Source of the DNA: an uncultured Clostridia bacterium
GTDB lineage: Bacteria > Bacillota > Clostridia > Christensenellales > UBA1242
NCBI GenBank assembly: GCA_937895935.1
Contig: CALBKX010000027.1
Location: forward strand, 1 to 31,535
Direction of reading: 5' to 3'
Length of the DNA: 31,535 nucleotides
Below the pieces are notes generated by a model that had not been told where the DNA came from, did not search any database, and saw nothing but the letters and a program-made list of their open reading frames with translations. Both the position numbers and the translations under genes were made by a program. This document shows positions 8,040-19,200 of the stretch, in pieces; position 1 is the first letter of the stretch; each line of letters starts with the position of its first letter.

Positions 8040-8677
8040 TGAAAAAATTTTTTCAAGACTTTAAAAAATTTATAAGTAAAGGAAATATTATTGATTTAGC
8101 AATAGGTGTTATTATAGGTAATGCCTTTTCTGCCATTGTGAAAGCATTAACAGATAAAATTATAATGCCATTAATCAACTGGGTTTTATCGCTTGGAGGG
8201 GCGGAAGAAGGCTTGGCTTCAGCTTTTACTTTTTTAAAAAAAGCAACAAATAGTGATGGGACTGTTGACTTAGCAAATAGTATATACATTGATTGGGGTG
8301 CATTTATAACCGCAGTTTTAAACTTTTTCATTATAGCGATGACATTGTTTGTCATAATGAAAGTGGCAATGAAAAGTAATCAACTTTTCAGACAAGCACG
8401 CGAAAAAGCACTTAATGATATTGAAAAAAATACCATTACAAAAGAAGATAAAAAAGTGTTAAAAGAAAGAGGTATTTCTTTAAAAGATAAAGATGCAGTT
8501 AAAGCATATTTAACTGAAAAACATGAATTAGAATTAAAGAAATTACAGGAAGAAGAGGAATTAAAAAAAGTAAAACAACAGGAAGAATTGGAAAATTCAA
8601 CAGAATATATATTAAAAGATATAAGGGATTTGCTTTCAAAAAATGTTAAATCCGACACACAAGACAATAAAGAATAA
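8039..8677 (+). CDS. mscL: Large-conductance mechanosensitive channel, long form
   Basis: MscL forms a homopentameric pore in the cytoplasmic membrane that opens under high membrane tension and releases solutes during osmotic downshock. The N-terminus FKKFISKGNIIDLAIGVIIG is the hallmark of the family and leads into TM1 (about 18-40). The extracellular loop includes a short insertion (about 50-75), and TM2 spans about 84-108. The C-terminal block EYILKDIRDLLSK corresponds to the conserved cytoplasmic helix bundle. The protein has 212 residues, against about 130-150 for most relatives. The surplus is a charged, probably helical stretch between TM2 and the C-terminal bundle (about 125-185). AAGGAG lies 12 bases before the ATG, and the start overlaps the upstream stop. 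Confidence 0.95.
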   Translation: MKKFFQDFKKFISKGNIIDLAIGVIIGNAFSAIVKALTDKIIMPLINWVLSLGGAEEGLASAFTFLKKATNSDGTVDLANSIYIDWGAFITAVLNFFIIAMTLFVIMKVAMKSNQLFRQAREKALNDIEKNTITKEDKKVLKERGISLKDKDAVKAYLTEKHELELKKLQEEEELKKVKQQEELENSTEYILKDIRDLLSKNVKSDTQDNKE

Positions 8678-8740
8678 TTGGGTTAAAATATATCCTAATT
8701 TCAACAAACTAACGTCAATAATTTAAAACAAATAAATTTT

Positions 8741-8766
8741 TGAGATTGATAAATTAATCTCATTTT
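8741..8766 (+). terminator. Weak hairpin after mscL
   Basis: TGAGATT (8741-8747) pairs with AATCTCA (8756-8762) around an 8-base loop, followed by only four T. It could be the terminator of the SHOCT-mscL operon. The T-run is short, so termination may be inefficient; the hairpin at 8892 would act as a second stop. Confidence 0.4.
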
Positions 8767-8891
8767 GCTAAAAAGGAGAGAGGGCGGTTCTTTTTGAAAA
8801 GGTAATAATTGCATTTAACATTGAAATTAATATTTTTCAAAAAAATAAGATACTTCCCACTACTAAAAACATTATTCATTTTTAAAATTGT

Positions 8892-8924
8892 AAATGTGAC
8901 AAAACAAGTCACATTTCTTTTTTT
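8892..8924 (+). terminator. Hairpin terminator upstream of spoIIE
   Basis: AAATGTGAC (8892-8900) and GTCACATTT (8908-8916) form a perfect 9-base stem with a 7-base loop, followed by CTTTTTTT. It is a convincing intrinsic terminator 46 bases before the spoIIE start. It would stop read-through from mscL or act as an attenuator in a long spoIIE leader. Between 8678 and 8891 there is also a purine-rich, locally GC-richer stretch (8771-8787) of unknown role. Confidence 0.75.
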
Positions 8925-8950
8925 ATGTTTCCTTTTATTGCATCTATACT
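8922..8950 (+). promoter_or_regulatory. Weak candidate promoter for spoIIE
   Basis: TATACT (8945-8950) is a fair -10 element, and TTTATG (8922-8927) stands 17 bases upstream as a poor -35. A poor -35 would fit a promoter that needs an activator such as Spo0A, but no clear Spo0A box was seen. The position directly after a terminator and before the ribosome binding site at 8957-8962 is sensible. Confidence 0.25.
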
Positions 8951-8970
8951 TAAATAAAAGGAAATGTTAT

Positions 8971-11277
8971 ATGGAAAATACAAAAAATTTTAATAGTAAT
9001 AGATTATTTATATTTTTTAAGTATCTAGTATTTTTGGGCTTGTTTTATGTAGTTAGTTTGGCAAAAATAAACGGACTGTTTAATCCGTTTACATTTGGCA
9101 TATTTTTTGCTCTACTTTGGTGCAATCAAAATATTCTTGTTTTAAGTGTAGAATTTTTGCTGGCGGGTTATTTGTCTAATTTTTCCATTTATGGACTTTT
9201 AGAAAATGCCATTTTTGTAGTTTTAATTCTTATTATATATGGAATACACTATAAAATTAAAAAGCCAATGAAGTACATAAACATTTTAATTTATGCACTT
9301 ATTGCTAATATTCCTAAAGTTTTCATTGAAATATATTTTTTAAAATCTAACATATACATTACTTTCATAGAATTACTTTTTGGATTGATATTTACATTTT
9401 CCACAATGAAATTTTTTGAAAGTATTTGCATTAGAGGAGTGGGTGGCAAATTAACGGTTTTAGAAAAAATCTGTGCTTTTGCTTTTGGAATCAGCGTGTT
9501 TTGTGGACTGATGTCAATTTCATTTTTTGATATATATCTAATAAAATTTTTTGGAGCATTATTTATTTTATTTCTAGGATATGTGTCAGATGTCCAAACC
9601 GCAATTCTAGCGTGTCTTGCAATGGGTGTGGGTAGTTTATTGTATGCAAACAATCCAACTTATCTTTGTGTATTCGTTTTATATGGGCTAAGTGTAAGTG
9701 CCTTTAGGACAAAAAACAAATACATATCGTGTGTGGCGCTTTTGATGGCTGAGGTTATTTGTGGATTTTACTTTAATTTTTATTTAACTTATAATCCTCT
9801 AAATTTTGTACCTTTGCTTGTTGCACTTTTAGCATTTATTGTATTTCCAACAAAAATGCTTGATGGAATAAATAGTCAATTTCAAGAAACTTTGTGCAGT
9901 TTAACACAAGGCAGTGTTATTAATAGAAATAGAGAACTTTTATATCGTAGACTGACAGAACTATCCGATGTGTTTGCTGAAATGAATAAGGTTTTTAGAG
10001 GAATGATTTCAGGAGGTTTGGTAAGTCAAAGTTCAAAACAATTAGTTTATAATGAATTGAAAATAAAAACGTGTTCTGATTGCCCAAATAAAAATAAATG
10101 CTACAGAATTAATGAAACAGATACAATCTTAAACTTGCAAAAAATGATAGACATAGGTTTTGAAAAAGGAAAGGTCAATCTTTTGGATGTTCCAACATTA
10201 TTTGCAGGGAAGTGTGATAGGCTAAACCTACTTGTAACAACCATAAATGATTTAATTGGTCAATACAAAAATTATGCAGGTCTTATGAACAATATAGATG
10301 CAAGTAAAGTCTTGCTTGCTGAACAACTTTATGGCGTTTCAAACATTATGAAAGATTTAAGTTTAGAAGTAAACTCGGGTGTTAATTTTGAAAAGGGTAA
10401 AGAGAAGAAAATTATTGATGAATTAACTTACAACAATATTATTTGTTCAGATGCTTTAGTGTTTGAGGATAGAAATCAAATAATGTCAGTTACACTTGCA
10501 GTCAGAAAGGAAGATAGATTAAAAGCCAGCGTGGCAAAAGTTGTAAGCAGAGTTTGTGGATATAAAATGGAAGTTTGTGATGAGGTGAGTAGTAGCAGAG
10601 CAGGCTGGCAAATTTTAACCTTAAAGTCTGCACCAAAATTTGATTGCATTTTTGGTGTTGCGACAAAAACAAAAACTGGTTCACTAGTTAGTGGAGATGC
10701 TTATTCAATTATAAAGATAAATGATGGAAAATACTTATTTGCTTTATGTGATGGAATGGGGAGTGGAGTAAAAGCGGAACAAACAAGCAGTACGGCAATA
10801 GGTTTACTAGAAAATTTCTACAAAGCAGGTTTTGATAAAGAAATTATAATAAATAGTGTAAATAAACTTTTAAGTTTAGGCAAGGATGAGATTTTTTCAG
10901 CACTTGACCTGTGTGTTTTGGATGTACGTGAGGGCACGGGAGATTTTATCAAAATGGGTGCACCAGAAAGTTTTATAAAACATAAAGAAACCACTTCTGC
11001 TATTCAAATAGGAGCATTGCCACTTGGCATTATTCAAAACGCAGAAACAAAAAACGAACAAGTATATTTAACAAGTGGCGATAAAATTATAATGATGACA
11101 GATGGAATCACTGATGGATTTAAAAATACAGAGATTTTGCAAGATTTTATAAACAACATAGCGACTAATAATCCTCAAGAAATGGCTGAAGCAATTTTAA
11201 ATAAAGTAATTACGCAAAACAAAAATATAACAAAAGACGACATGACAATAATTGTGGCTAAGGTTTTTGAAAGATAA
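8971..11277 (+). CDS. spoIIE: Stage II sporulation protein E, PP2C-type phosphatase
   Basis: SpoIIE is a membrane-bound serine phosphatase that dephosphorylates the anti-anti-sigma factor SpoIIAA. This frees sigma F in the forespore and also links to the polar division septum. The 768-residue protein has a hydrophobic N-terminal half with about ten membrane segments up to residue 300. A cytoplasmic linker follows with a cysteine cluster, CSDCPNKNKC (C368, C371, C377), and then the C-terminal PP2C domain. Metal-binding motifs are present: SGDAYSI, CDGMGSG with D594, MTDGITDGF with D711, and DDMTIIV with D756/D757. ATG at 8971 is chosen because AAAAGGA lies 8 bases upstream and the length then fits the family. 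A TTG at 8809 is in frame, but that extension would run through the terminator at 8892. The sipL-like gene follows. Confidence 0.95.
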   Translation: MENTKNFNSNRLFIFFKYLVFLGLFYVVSLAKINGLFNPFTFGIFFALLWCNQNILVLSVEFLLAGYLSNFSIYGLLENAIFVVLILIIYGIHYKIKKPMKYINILIYALIANIPKVFIEIYFLKSNIYITFIELLFGLIFTFSTMKFFESICIRGVGGKLTVLEKICAFAFGISVFCGLMSISFFDIYLIKFFGALFILFLGYVSDVQTAILACLAMGVGSLLYANNPTYLCVFVLYGLSVSAFRTKNKYISCVALLMAEVICGFYFNFYLTYNPLNFVPLLVALLAFIVFPTKMLDGINSQFQETLCSLTQGSVINRNRELLYRRLTELSDVFAEMNKVFRGMISGGLVSQSSKQLVYNELKIKTCSDCPNKNKCYRINETDTILNLQKMIDIGFEKGKVNLLDVPTLFAGKCDRLNLLVTTINDLIGQYKNYAGLMNNIDASKVLLAEQLYGVSNIMKDLSLEVNSGVNFEKGKEKKIIDELTYNNIICSDALVFEDRNQIMSVTLAVRKEDRLKASVAKVVSRVCGYKMEVCDEVSSSRAGWQILTLKSAPKFDCIFGVATKTKTGSLVSGDAYSIIKINDGKYLFALCDGMGSGVKAEQTSSTAIGLLENFYKAGFDKEIIINSVNKLLSLGKDEIFSALDLCVLDVREGTGDFIKMGAPESFIKHKETTSAIQIGALPLGIIQNAETKNEQVYLTSGDKIIMMTDGITDGFKNTEILQDFINNIATNNPQEMAEAILNKVITQNKNITKDDMTIIVAKVFER

Positions 11278-11305
11278 ATAATCATTTATCAAATTTGTTT
11301 AAATT

Positions 11306-11335
11306 GTCATAAATCATAAATATCAAAAATACAAT
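11306..11335 (+). promoter_or_regulatory. Sigma-E-like promoter for the sipL-like gene
   Basis: GTCATAAA (11306-11313) and AATACAAT (11328-11335) are separated by 14 bases. They resemble the mother-cell sigma E elements (GTCATATT-like and CATACAAT-like) with few mismatches. Transcription would start near 11342, just before GGAGG at 11348-11352. No good sigma-A pair is seen in this 79-base gap. The match fits a gene expected to be made in the mother cell during coat assembly. Confidence 0.5.
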
Positions 11336-11356
11336 ATTTTAACAATTGGAGGTTTT

Positions 11357-12901
11357 ATGGAAAATATTTACGAAAATATGCCTGTATTAAATAAATACAA
11401 AATCGCTAGCGAGCAAATGGCAATAGAAAACAATATATCGATAAATGGCGAAGACGAAGCGCAAAAAGTGTTGTCAGTAAGTGCAGATGTTGACGTCACA
11501 ACACCAATAGAAACATTAAACGGTGAATGCAATATAACTGGAAATGTAGTTGTAAATGTTGTATATCTTTGCGTAGATGGAAGTTTAAATAATCAAACTG
11601 CAATAAGTCCTTTTACATATAAATTAAAAAATGAAAACATTGATGTAAATTCCAAACTCAACATTAACGCAAATGTTGTTGCTTCGCAGATTGATAAATT
11701 GCAAAACAATCAAATTAAAGTATTAACTACTTTAAATTTTGACGCTGTAGTTGTAAAGAATGTTGATGTAAATTACTTAAAAGAATCTAAAACTGGAACA
11801 TATGTAAAGCAAGTTGAGCAACAAATTATCGCATTTGACAAACAAAATTGTGATAAATTTCAAGAAAATTTACAAACAAGTGTAAAAGACGGTGTAAAAA
11901 AAGTTTTGATGACAAATGTTGACTACGTTATTAAAGACTATAGCGTAGGGACAAATTTTGTTTCAATTGAGGGCGACTTATATGCAAAAGTTTTATACGC
12001 AAATAATCAAGAAATTCCTGAATTGCAAACAATTACAATAGCAAAAAATTTCAAACAAGAAATAGAAGCTGATGGAGTAAATAAGGATAACGATGTAGAT
12101 ATATTTGCTCATATAATTCACGAAAATGTTCAAGTAGAATTGGAAGAAAAGGAAGACGGGGAAACAGTTATTGATGTTTCTGTTCCACTTTTGGTTTGTT
12201 ACAACACTTATATTTGCAACAAAGTTTTATCAATAATTGACATATATTCAACAGAAGACGTTTTATCGATAGAGCAAGGCGAGTTCCCAACATACAATAT
12301 ACAAGAGCCTGAAATGATTGAAGGCAAAATTGAAGGAAATGTAGTTTTAACTGAAAATGACCCAAGAGTAGATAAATACCTTGCTACTGCCAATGTTTGC
12401 AATTCAATTAGCAATTGTTATTTACAAGACGAAACATTGTATGTGGAAGGAATAGTAACTGCAAATGTTGTTTATTTAAATGACGAATTAGGAAATATTC
12501 AGTCTGTTGAAATTGAAATCCCATATGTTTTAGATAAAAAAGTAAACTTAAAATCAGATGTTATTTTAGAGCCATATGTCACATTATGTGATGTTGATGT
12601 AATGGTAAAAAGAGGTAGAGAAATTTACTTTGATGCAAAAGCAAAAGCATTTATAAATGTTTCAACAAAGGATAAAGTTTGTATGGTAACAAAAACTGAG
12701 TCGCTCGGAAAATTACCTGAAAGAGATAGTGCTTTAGAAATCTATTTTGCAAAATCAGGTCAAACATTTTGGGATATTGCAAAAGGATTAAAAATACCAA
12801 CAGAAATAATTGCCAACCAAAATCCAAATCTGTCGGACCCACTTGAAAAAGATGAAAATATAGCAATATATTATCAAAAACAAAAAATTGAAAATAATTA
12901 A
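11357..12901 (+). CDS. sipL: SipL-like spore coat morphogenetic protein (DUF3794/SPOCS plus LysM)
   Basis: This 514-residue soluble protein has three repeats resembling the DUF3794 (SPOCS) domain, at about residues 35-105, 190-250 and 335-395. Each carries the pattern of alternating strands seen in GNVVVNVVYLCVDG and GIVTANVVYLND. A C-terminal LysM domain spans about 458-505 (AKSGQTFWDIAKGLKIPTEI). Length and domain order match SipL of Clostridioides difficile. There the LysM domain binds SpoIVA and tethers the coat to the outer forespore membrane. It has no signal peptide, as expected for a mother-cell cytoplasmic protein. GGAGG stands 4 bases before the ATG. A sigma-E-like promoter precedes it and spoIIE is its upstream neighbour. 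The exact orthology is inferred from architecture. Confidence 0.82.
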   Translation: MENIYENMPVLNKYKIASEQMAIENNISINGEDEAQKVLSVSADVDVTTPIETLNGECNITGNVVVNVVYLCVDGSLNNQTAISPFTYKLKNENIDVNSKLNINANVVASQIDKLQNNQIKVLTTLNFDAVVVKNVDVNYLKESKTGTYVKQVEQQIIAFDKQNCDKFQENLQTSVKDGVKKVLMTNVDYVIKDYSVGTNFVSIEGDLYAKVLYANNQEIPELQTITIAKNFKQEIEADGVNKDNDVDIFAHIIHENVQVELEEKEDGETVIDVSVPLLVCYNTYICNKVLSIIDIYSTEDVLSIEQGEFPTYNIQEPEMIEGKIEGNVVLTENDPRVDKYLATANVCNSISNCYLQDETLYVEGIVTANVVYLNDELGNIQSVEIEIPYVLDKKVNLKSDVILEPYVTLCDVDVMVKRGREIYFDAKAKAFINVSTKDKVCMVTKTESLGKLPERDSALEIYFAKSGQTFWDIAKGLKIPTEIIANQNPNLSDPLEKDENIAIYYQKQKIENN

Positions 12902-12921
12902 TTAATTCCTAAAAAATAGGT

Positions 12922-12969
12922 AAAAAATAAGGGAAATTTCTAAAAAAATAGATTTTTTCCTTATTTTTT
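12922..12969 (+). terminator. Terminator after the sipL-like gene
   Basis: AAAAAATAAGG (12922-12932) pairs perfectly with CCTTATTTTTT (12959-12969), and the stem continues with mismatches to a TCTA/TAGA pairing around a short A-rich loop. It ends in a T-run and is placed 20 bases after the stop. The remaining part of the 12902-13217 gap is AT-rich and contains the promoter at 13128. Confidence 0.75.
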
Positions 12970-13127
12970 GATTTTTGTGTCTAAAACATAGCATTTTAAA
13001 AGATATTTATTTATAAGTTATTGTAATATTGTATCTATAAATTTAAATTATTTTTATTTTTTTTAAGTTTTTTTCAGCATTTTCTATCGAAATATATATT
13101 AATAATATATTTTTAGTAAAAATTTGT

Positions 13128-13157
13128 TTGATAAATGTCTATAAAAAGTGTTAAAAT
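13128..13157 (+). promoter_or_regulatory. Sigma-A promoter for the giant lipoprotein
   Basis: TTGATA (13128-13133) is followed after 18 bases by TAAAAT (13152-13157), with TG at 13149-13150 forming an extended -10. Transcription would start near 13164, giving a leader of about 54 bases before the ATG at 13218, which is preceded by AGAGGAAG. Confidence 0.5.
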
Positions 13158-13217
13158 ATTTCTAGAACAATTAGTGTTTTGCTTTAAATTTAAGTTTACT
13201 ACTTTAAAGAGGAAGTT

Positions 13218-16200
13218 ATGAAAAAAAGAAGTTTAAAATTGTGTTTTATTTTTGTCGCATTTGTAGCGAGTGCATTTTTTATGTCTGCTTGCAACAATCA
13301 AATTGGAAAAGTTGTATTCAACGAAACGCAAATTGCAATGGCAACAAATCAGGAGATTGAAATAAAGGATTTTGTTACTGTTGAAAATATCTCACTAAAT
13401 GATGTTAAGTTTGAAAGTAGTGACAATGATATTGTGGTTGTTTCTCCAAGGCAAACACTTATTTCAGGTGAAAAGGAAGGCACTGCAATTTTAAAAGCAA
13501 ATGGATATGATGGCTTTATTGAAATTAAAGTTTTTGGAACGTCAGTTTCTTTTTCTGCACCAACAAACATACATTTTAACGAAACAACAAGTTCACTAGA
13601 ATGGGATAATGTATATGCTGGAAAAATTATTGCTAACAATTTTAAAATAATTATCACAAAAAACAATGAGCCTTTGCAAGAAAAAATTGTAAATAGCACT
13701 TCTATAAAAATTACTGAATCTGGCGAGTATAAAATTAAAGTGTTAAGTATGGCTAGGGCAGGTATCAAACAATCTCAGGAAAGCGAAGAATATACATTTA
13801 CAAAACTTCCTGCTCCAAAAAATGTCAAATATGATGCAGTCAACAACCAAGTAACTTGGGAAGGTGATGGAACTTCATTTGTTGTAAAGAAAAATGGCGT
13901 TTTAAGCGAAAAAATTGTAAGCAAAAGTTATAGTTTAGATTTATCTGAAGAAAAATGTTACAGCATTTCTGTGTTAAGTGTGGGCGATAATTCAAGCGAT
14001 AATGTTTTTGGTTCATACAGTGAAACATTAAACCTAACTCGTTTAAATTCGCCAATTCTTCAAACAAACGGTGGAAACATAACTTGGCACGATGAACAAA
14101 AAGGCGTTACATATTACAATATAGAACTTTTCAAAGTAAACAATACAAACGAAACCTTAATTAAAGAACAAAAAATTTATTACAATGGTGCTGATTATAC
14201 TTACAATGTTCAAGGAATTTTGGAAGGGGATTATAAAGTAAAAATCAGTGCAATTGGTGATAATGAAAACAATGGTATATTTGACACAAGCAAACATTTT
14301 TTAAATAGCAATAAATCAGATACTGGTGAAATATACAAACTAAAAAAACAAACCATTCAATTTGATAAGGCAACTAAAAAAATACTAGTTACAGATTTTG
14401 ATATAACTAATAACTATAATTTAAGTTTGCAAATTAAGTTAAATGGCGAAGTTTTAAAAGAAGAAAATATTTCAAATTCAGGGGAATTTGCCTTTAATTT
14501 TGAAAATGCAGGTATTTATAGTTTTACATTAATAAATAAAGCAAAAAATAACAAACAATTAAATTCAGACGTAAGTAATGAAATTGTAGTGGAACAATTG
14601 CCAAAAATGCAAAACTTGACCCAAAGAGTAACTGATGAAAATAAATATCAAATTTCAGGAATTGTTTTGGAAAATGCAAAAATGGTTACGGTTGAAAAAA
14701 TTTACAACAATATATCAACCACTCTTACAAATGACAATGGTGAATACGGACTTGTAAGTGACATTTTTGCGAGTGCGGGAGATTATCAAATTGTGGTGAC
14801 CGCTTCGGGTGAGGACAAGGATAACTATTATGTTTTGGATAGTAAAACAATATTAAATGTTAAAAAATTAAAAAGTGTAACACTAAAAGACAATGGAACA
14901 CAAATTGCTTGGGAAAATCCAGAATCAACCTTGCAAAACATTATTTACAAATATGAAATAACTGGTGAAAATCAATTAAATGGTACAACCAAAAACCTTA
15001 ATTTTGATTATTCATATCTTCCAGCTGGTTGGTACTCAATAAAAGTTTGTACAACTCACATAAATGACAGTGCTGATGTTTTGTATATAAATAATATGTC
15101 TTGTGAAAGCATAGATTTTGAAAATTACAAAAAAATTGAAACAATAAACGCAAAAATTGACATTGACACAGTAAATAATGAGTATGTTTTAAACATTACA
15201 CCTGTTGCAAATGCAAATAAATACATTGTTTTGCTTGGTGGTGAACAAGTTGAAGAAAAAGAACATACATCTTCTTCAAATTTAATTATTCCTATCACAA
15301 ATTACTTAAATTTAGCAGGTACTGGTGAAAATAACTTAGAATATAAGTTTGAAATTTATGCTATAAACACCATCAACCCATACAATACACAAAGTGACTC
15401 TTTAAAGTTAACTGCAAAAAAATTAAACGCACCAACCAATTTTGAAGTTTCAAAAGATGAAATAGTTTCAGTTGAACATAGTGATGTAGCCATAAAAGAA
15501 ACACAAATTTTAATTAATGACAAGCAAACAAACAATTTAAAAACAAATATTCAAGATGTTTACAATGTTAAAGTAAAATTTATTTCTAATTTAACAAATT
15601 ATAATAATACTTATTATTTAGATAGTGACTATGCAGAATTTACATTGAAAAGAGCGAAGGCAGAAATTTCACTAAAAGGCACAAAAGTATCTTGGGATTT
15701 TGATAAAGTATCGCAAGTAAACACAAAATATATTCAAATCAAACAAGGCGAAAATCAATTAACTATACAAATAAAAGTGGAAGATTCGTTTGATTTTAAT
15801 TATAGTGATTTAATTAACAATTATAAGTTCGATTTAATTGCAGGTGTTAAGGCTTACGCTACAATCACACTTGACAATTTTAAAGGAGATATTGCTGGTA
15901 AATACGAAAATGGAAATTTTGTAAGCGGGGATGAAGGCGGTTTATCTAATTATTATTTAAGCGGGACATCTTCAGGCTTAACAATAAAATTCGCCGATGA
16001 GGAAATAGGCCTAAATGTGGCAGAACAAGATGAAAAAATCAATGTTTCCTTCAATCCAAAACAAAATGCAAACTATTCACTTTACTCTAGGGATAAGGAA
16101 ATTGGTTTAAATCCAAATGCAGTATTAAACTCATCTGATTTTGACGTAACAGAAGGCAGTACAACTTCACAATTTACGTGTTCTTTAAACGAAAACTTAA

Positions 16201-19200
16201 ATGATGAGATTACAGCATACATTTTCACTTTAAACAGATTGATTCCAGCCAAACAAATAAAAGTGATTGCCAATGAAACATTGGAAATAGAAAATCAAAC
16301 TGGAGCTAAAGAAATATCCATAACAAACAACGGTCAAAAAATTTCAAGCCTTTCTGGTTTTGGAAATAAAACTATAAATGTTAAGGTAAAATATATTGCT
16401 TCAGAAAATGTAAATCCATACACATTCTATTTAGATAGCAAGGAGAGCAGTTTTGAATTTATTAGACTTGGAGGTGATGTAAACCTTAATGTAAACGACA
16501 ATGTTCTTTCTTGGAACAAGGATGAAACTCTAGGAGTAGATTATACAGTTGTAATTAAGTTCTTTAACGAGTCTGAAGAAGAAGTAATTAAAGAGTTTGC
16601 AAGTTCAATCACATCAATTGATTTAACTAGTGAAGAATATCAAAATATTTTTAAAACTTTAAACGGCAAAAAAAGCGTAAAATTGCAAAAAGTAGTTAAA
16701 GATTTTGTTGCAACAACAGAAAGCCTAAATTACTTAACTTCAAATTATTCAGAATCACTTTTGCTTAAAATAATAAACGCTCCAACAAACATTAAAGTGA
16801 CAGCAACCGATGAAATTAAACAAGACGAATTAAGCATTTCTTGGACTCAAGACACATCAGACGTTTCGATCAAAGAATATGAAGTTGAAATATGTCACAA
16901 TGGTCAAACAGAAATAATAACAACCAACGGTGCTTATTCAATATCAAAGGACAATAAGTTATTTAAAGAAGCAGGCGAATGGACTTTGCGAGTTAAAACT
17001 ATTGGAAACAATGATTCTATAAATTCATCATATAGCGAAACAAAAACAATTGTTAGACTTGAATCAATCAAAAACTTAAAAATGAATAAGGAAGGCATTA
17101 TTTCTTGGTCAAAGGACACACAAGCTAGTAAGTACTATGTTTCATATAGTTTTAATAATTCAGATAGTGATGTTATTACTGACAATAATAAATACGGAAA
17201 CGACATAACTTCCACCGACTTTTTTGCAACAAACTTAAAAGGTGATTTCTCTGGTGACATAGTAATTAAATTTTATGCAGTAGGTGATGCAACAACTGTT
17301 CTTTCAAGTTATGCCGAGTTAAAAATGACAAGGCTAGATGTTCCAAATTTTGTAATTTCAAATGATAGAATTATATTAGAAAATTATGAAATCTACCCAC
17401 AAAACACAGAAATATTTGTAACCGGGAAAATAGACGGAAAAGTTGTTATAAACAAAAAAGTAAATATTGAAAAGGACAACAACAATAAATTTGTATGGTA
17501 TTTGCCAACAGAATTTTCATACACAGATGAAAGTGGCAACGCTTGTGAAATTGACTTAAGCACTTCAAACACATTGACTTTATCTTTGCAAGCACAAAAT
17601 GGTGGAAACAATTACTTAAATTCATTCATAGCAGAAAAATCTACAACGGTTTTATCACCTTTAACCAACTTACGTTTTGTAAGAGAAAATGACGGCATAC
17701 ACTTTAAAGCAACCAACTATAATTTAAACTCAAGCAATTGGAGTTTGATGTTGGGACAAGAAACAATAACGGGTTCTGAAAATGTTGATTTGTTAATCAC
17801 AGATGAAATACTTGAAAAACTATCAAGCAATTGGACATTTAAAGTTCAAGCAATTGGTGACATTAAAGGACAATATATAAATAGCAAAATTATAACAATA
17901 AGTGGCACAAAACTTGATAAAGTCACATCAATGAAAACTGAAAACGGTGCGGTTGTATGGAATGCAATAACCAACGCAACTGATTACAAAGTTGGAATTG
18001 ACGGAAGTTATAAAACAGGTTACAACCAAAATTTAAAAGAGTACTTAAAAGAATCAAACAGTGGAGAACACTTAATCACAGTTAGAGCATTGGGTAATGT
18101 ATCTGACAATGAAATTTCAAGTGAAATAATCTTAGATAGTGTAAATTCAGTTTCATACACAGTTACAAAACTTCCAACCCTATCTGATTTAACAATTGAA
18201 AATGGATATTTTAAATTTACTACAATTGATAAGGCATCTAAGTATGTTGTTGATGTGTTTGAAAATGATTCATTTAGCACAATTCTTTCATCTTTTAACT
18301 TATCAAAAGCACAATATTATCCAAATGAAGAAATAAATAATTATTTTGCTTGCAGTGAATTAAATAATAAATTAAAAAGTTATTCACAATTGTACATAAA
18401 AATTTACGTTCAAACAGATGAAGCAAACTTTGTTTACTCTGATTATGCAACAATAAATGTTGGTAGCAGTCAACAAAATTATATTATAGTGTCAAACTTG
18501 AAGAATGCTAGCGAGATAAGTTTGAGTAATCCAAAAACTAATGGAAGTCAAACTGACTACACAACAACAATTGCAGAATGGACTCGAAATACTGAAGCAA
18601 ACAATGGTTACATCTTAAAAATTGATGATAAATTACAAATTATTTCTGACAACTTCTTCACATTAGATAGTGATGGAAGTTGGAGCGTGGGAAGTCATAC
18701 AATTAGTTTTATGCAATTAGGTACATCAATTAATTCAAGTGGGAAAGCGTATTTGACCAATGAGTTTAGCACCAGCACAAAAGTTACAAAACTTGATAAT
18801 GTGTCTATTAGTTTAGGGCAATCTTCTGACAATGCAAACGAGCCATACATCCAATTCAACTCAGTGCAAAGTGCAAATATTTATTATTCATATCTTAATA
18901 ATATCTATTTCAAATCGCTAACCGATTCAAGCAACCAAATAAAAATGGAAGAACTCGAATCTGGTAAAACATATGATGGTTTTGGAATTAGAGCAATCAA
19001 CTCTCAAGACGTAAGCATTATAGCGGGAAATATTACCTTAATGACTGCGTTTGACAAAGATAATAACGAACAAATTGTTAAACTCGCAAAAGTTACGGAA
19101 CCTAATCCGCCAACCTTCCAAAATGGTTCTCTCTTTTGGGAACTTTCTGATACGGATTGGATTAAGTTGTTATTTAGTCAAAAAATCACAACTCCTTTTG

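Noticed and set aside
8809..8970. 54-residue N-terminal extension of SpoIIE from TTG 8809
   Set aside because: ATG at 8971 has a better ribosome binding site and gives a family-like length; the extension would contain an intrinsic terminator. Kept only as a finding about regulation.
13349..13768. 139-codon frame on the - strand
   Set aside because: It lies opposite the giant lipoprotein gene with no ribosome binding site; the + strand frame has clear protein repeats.
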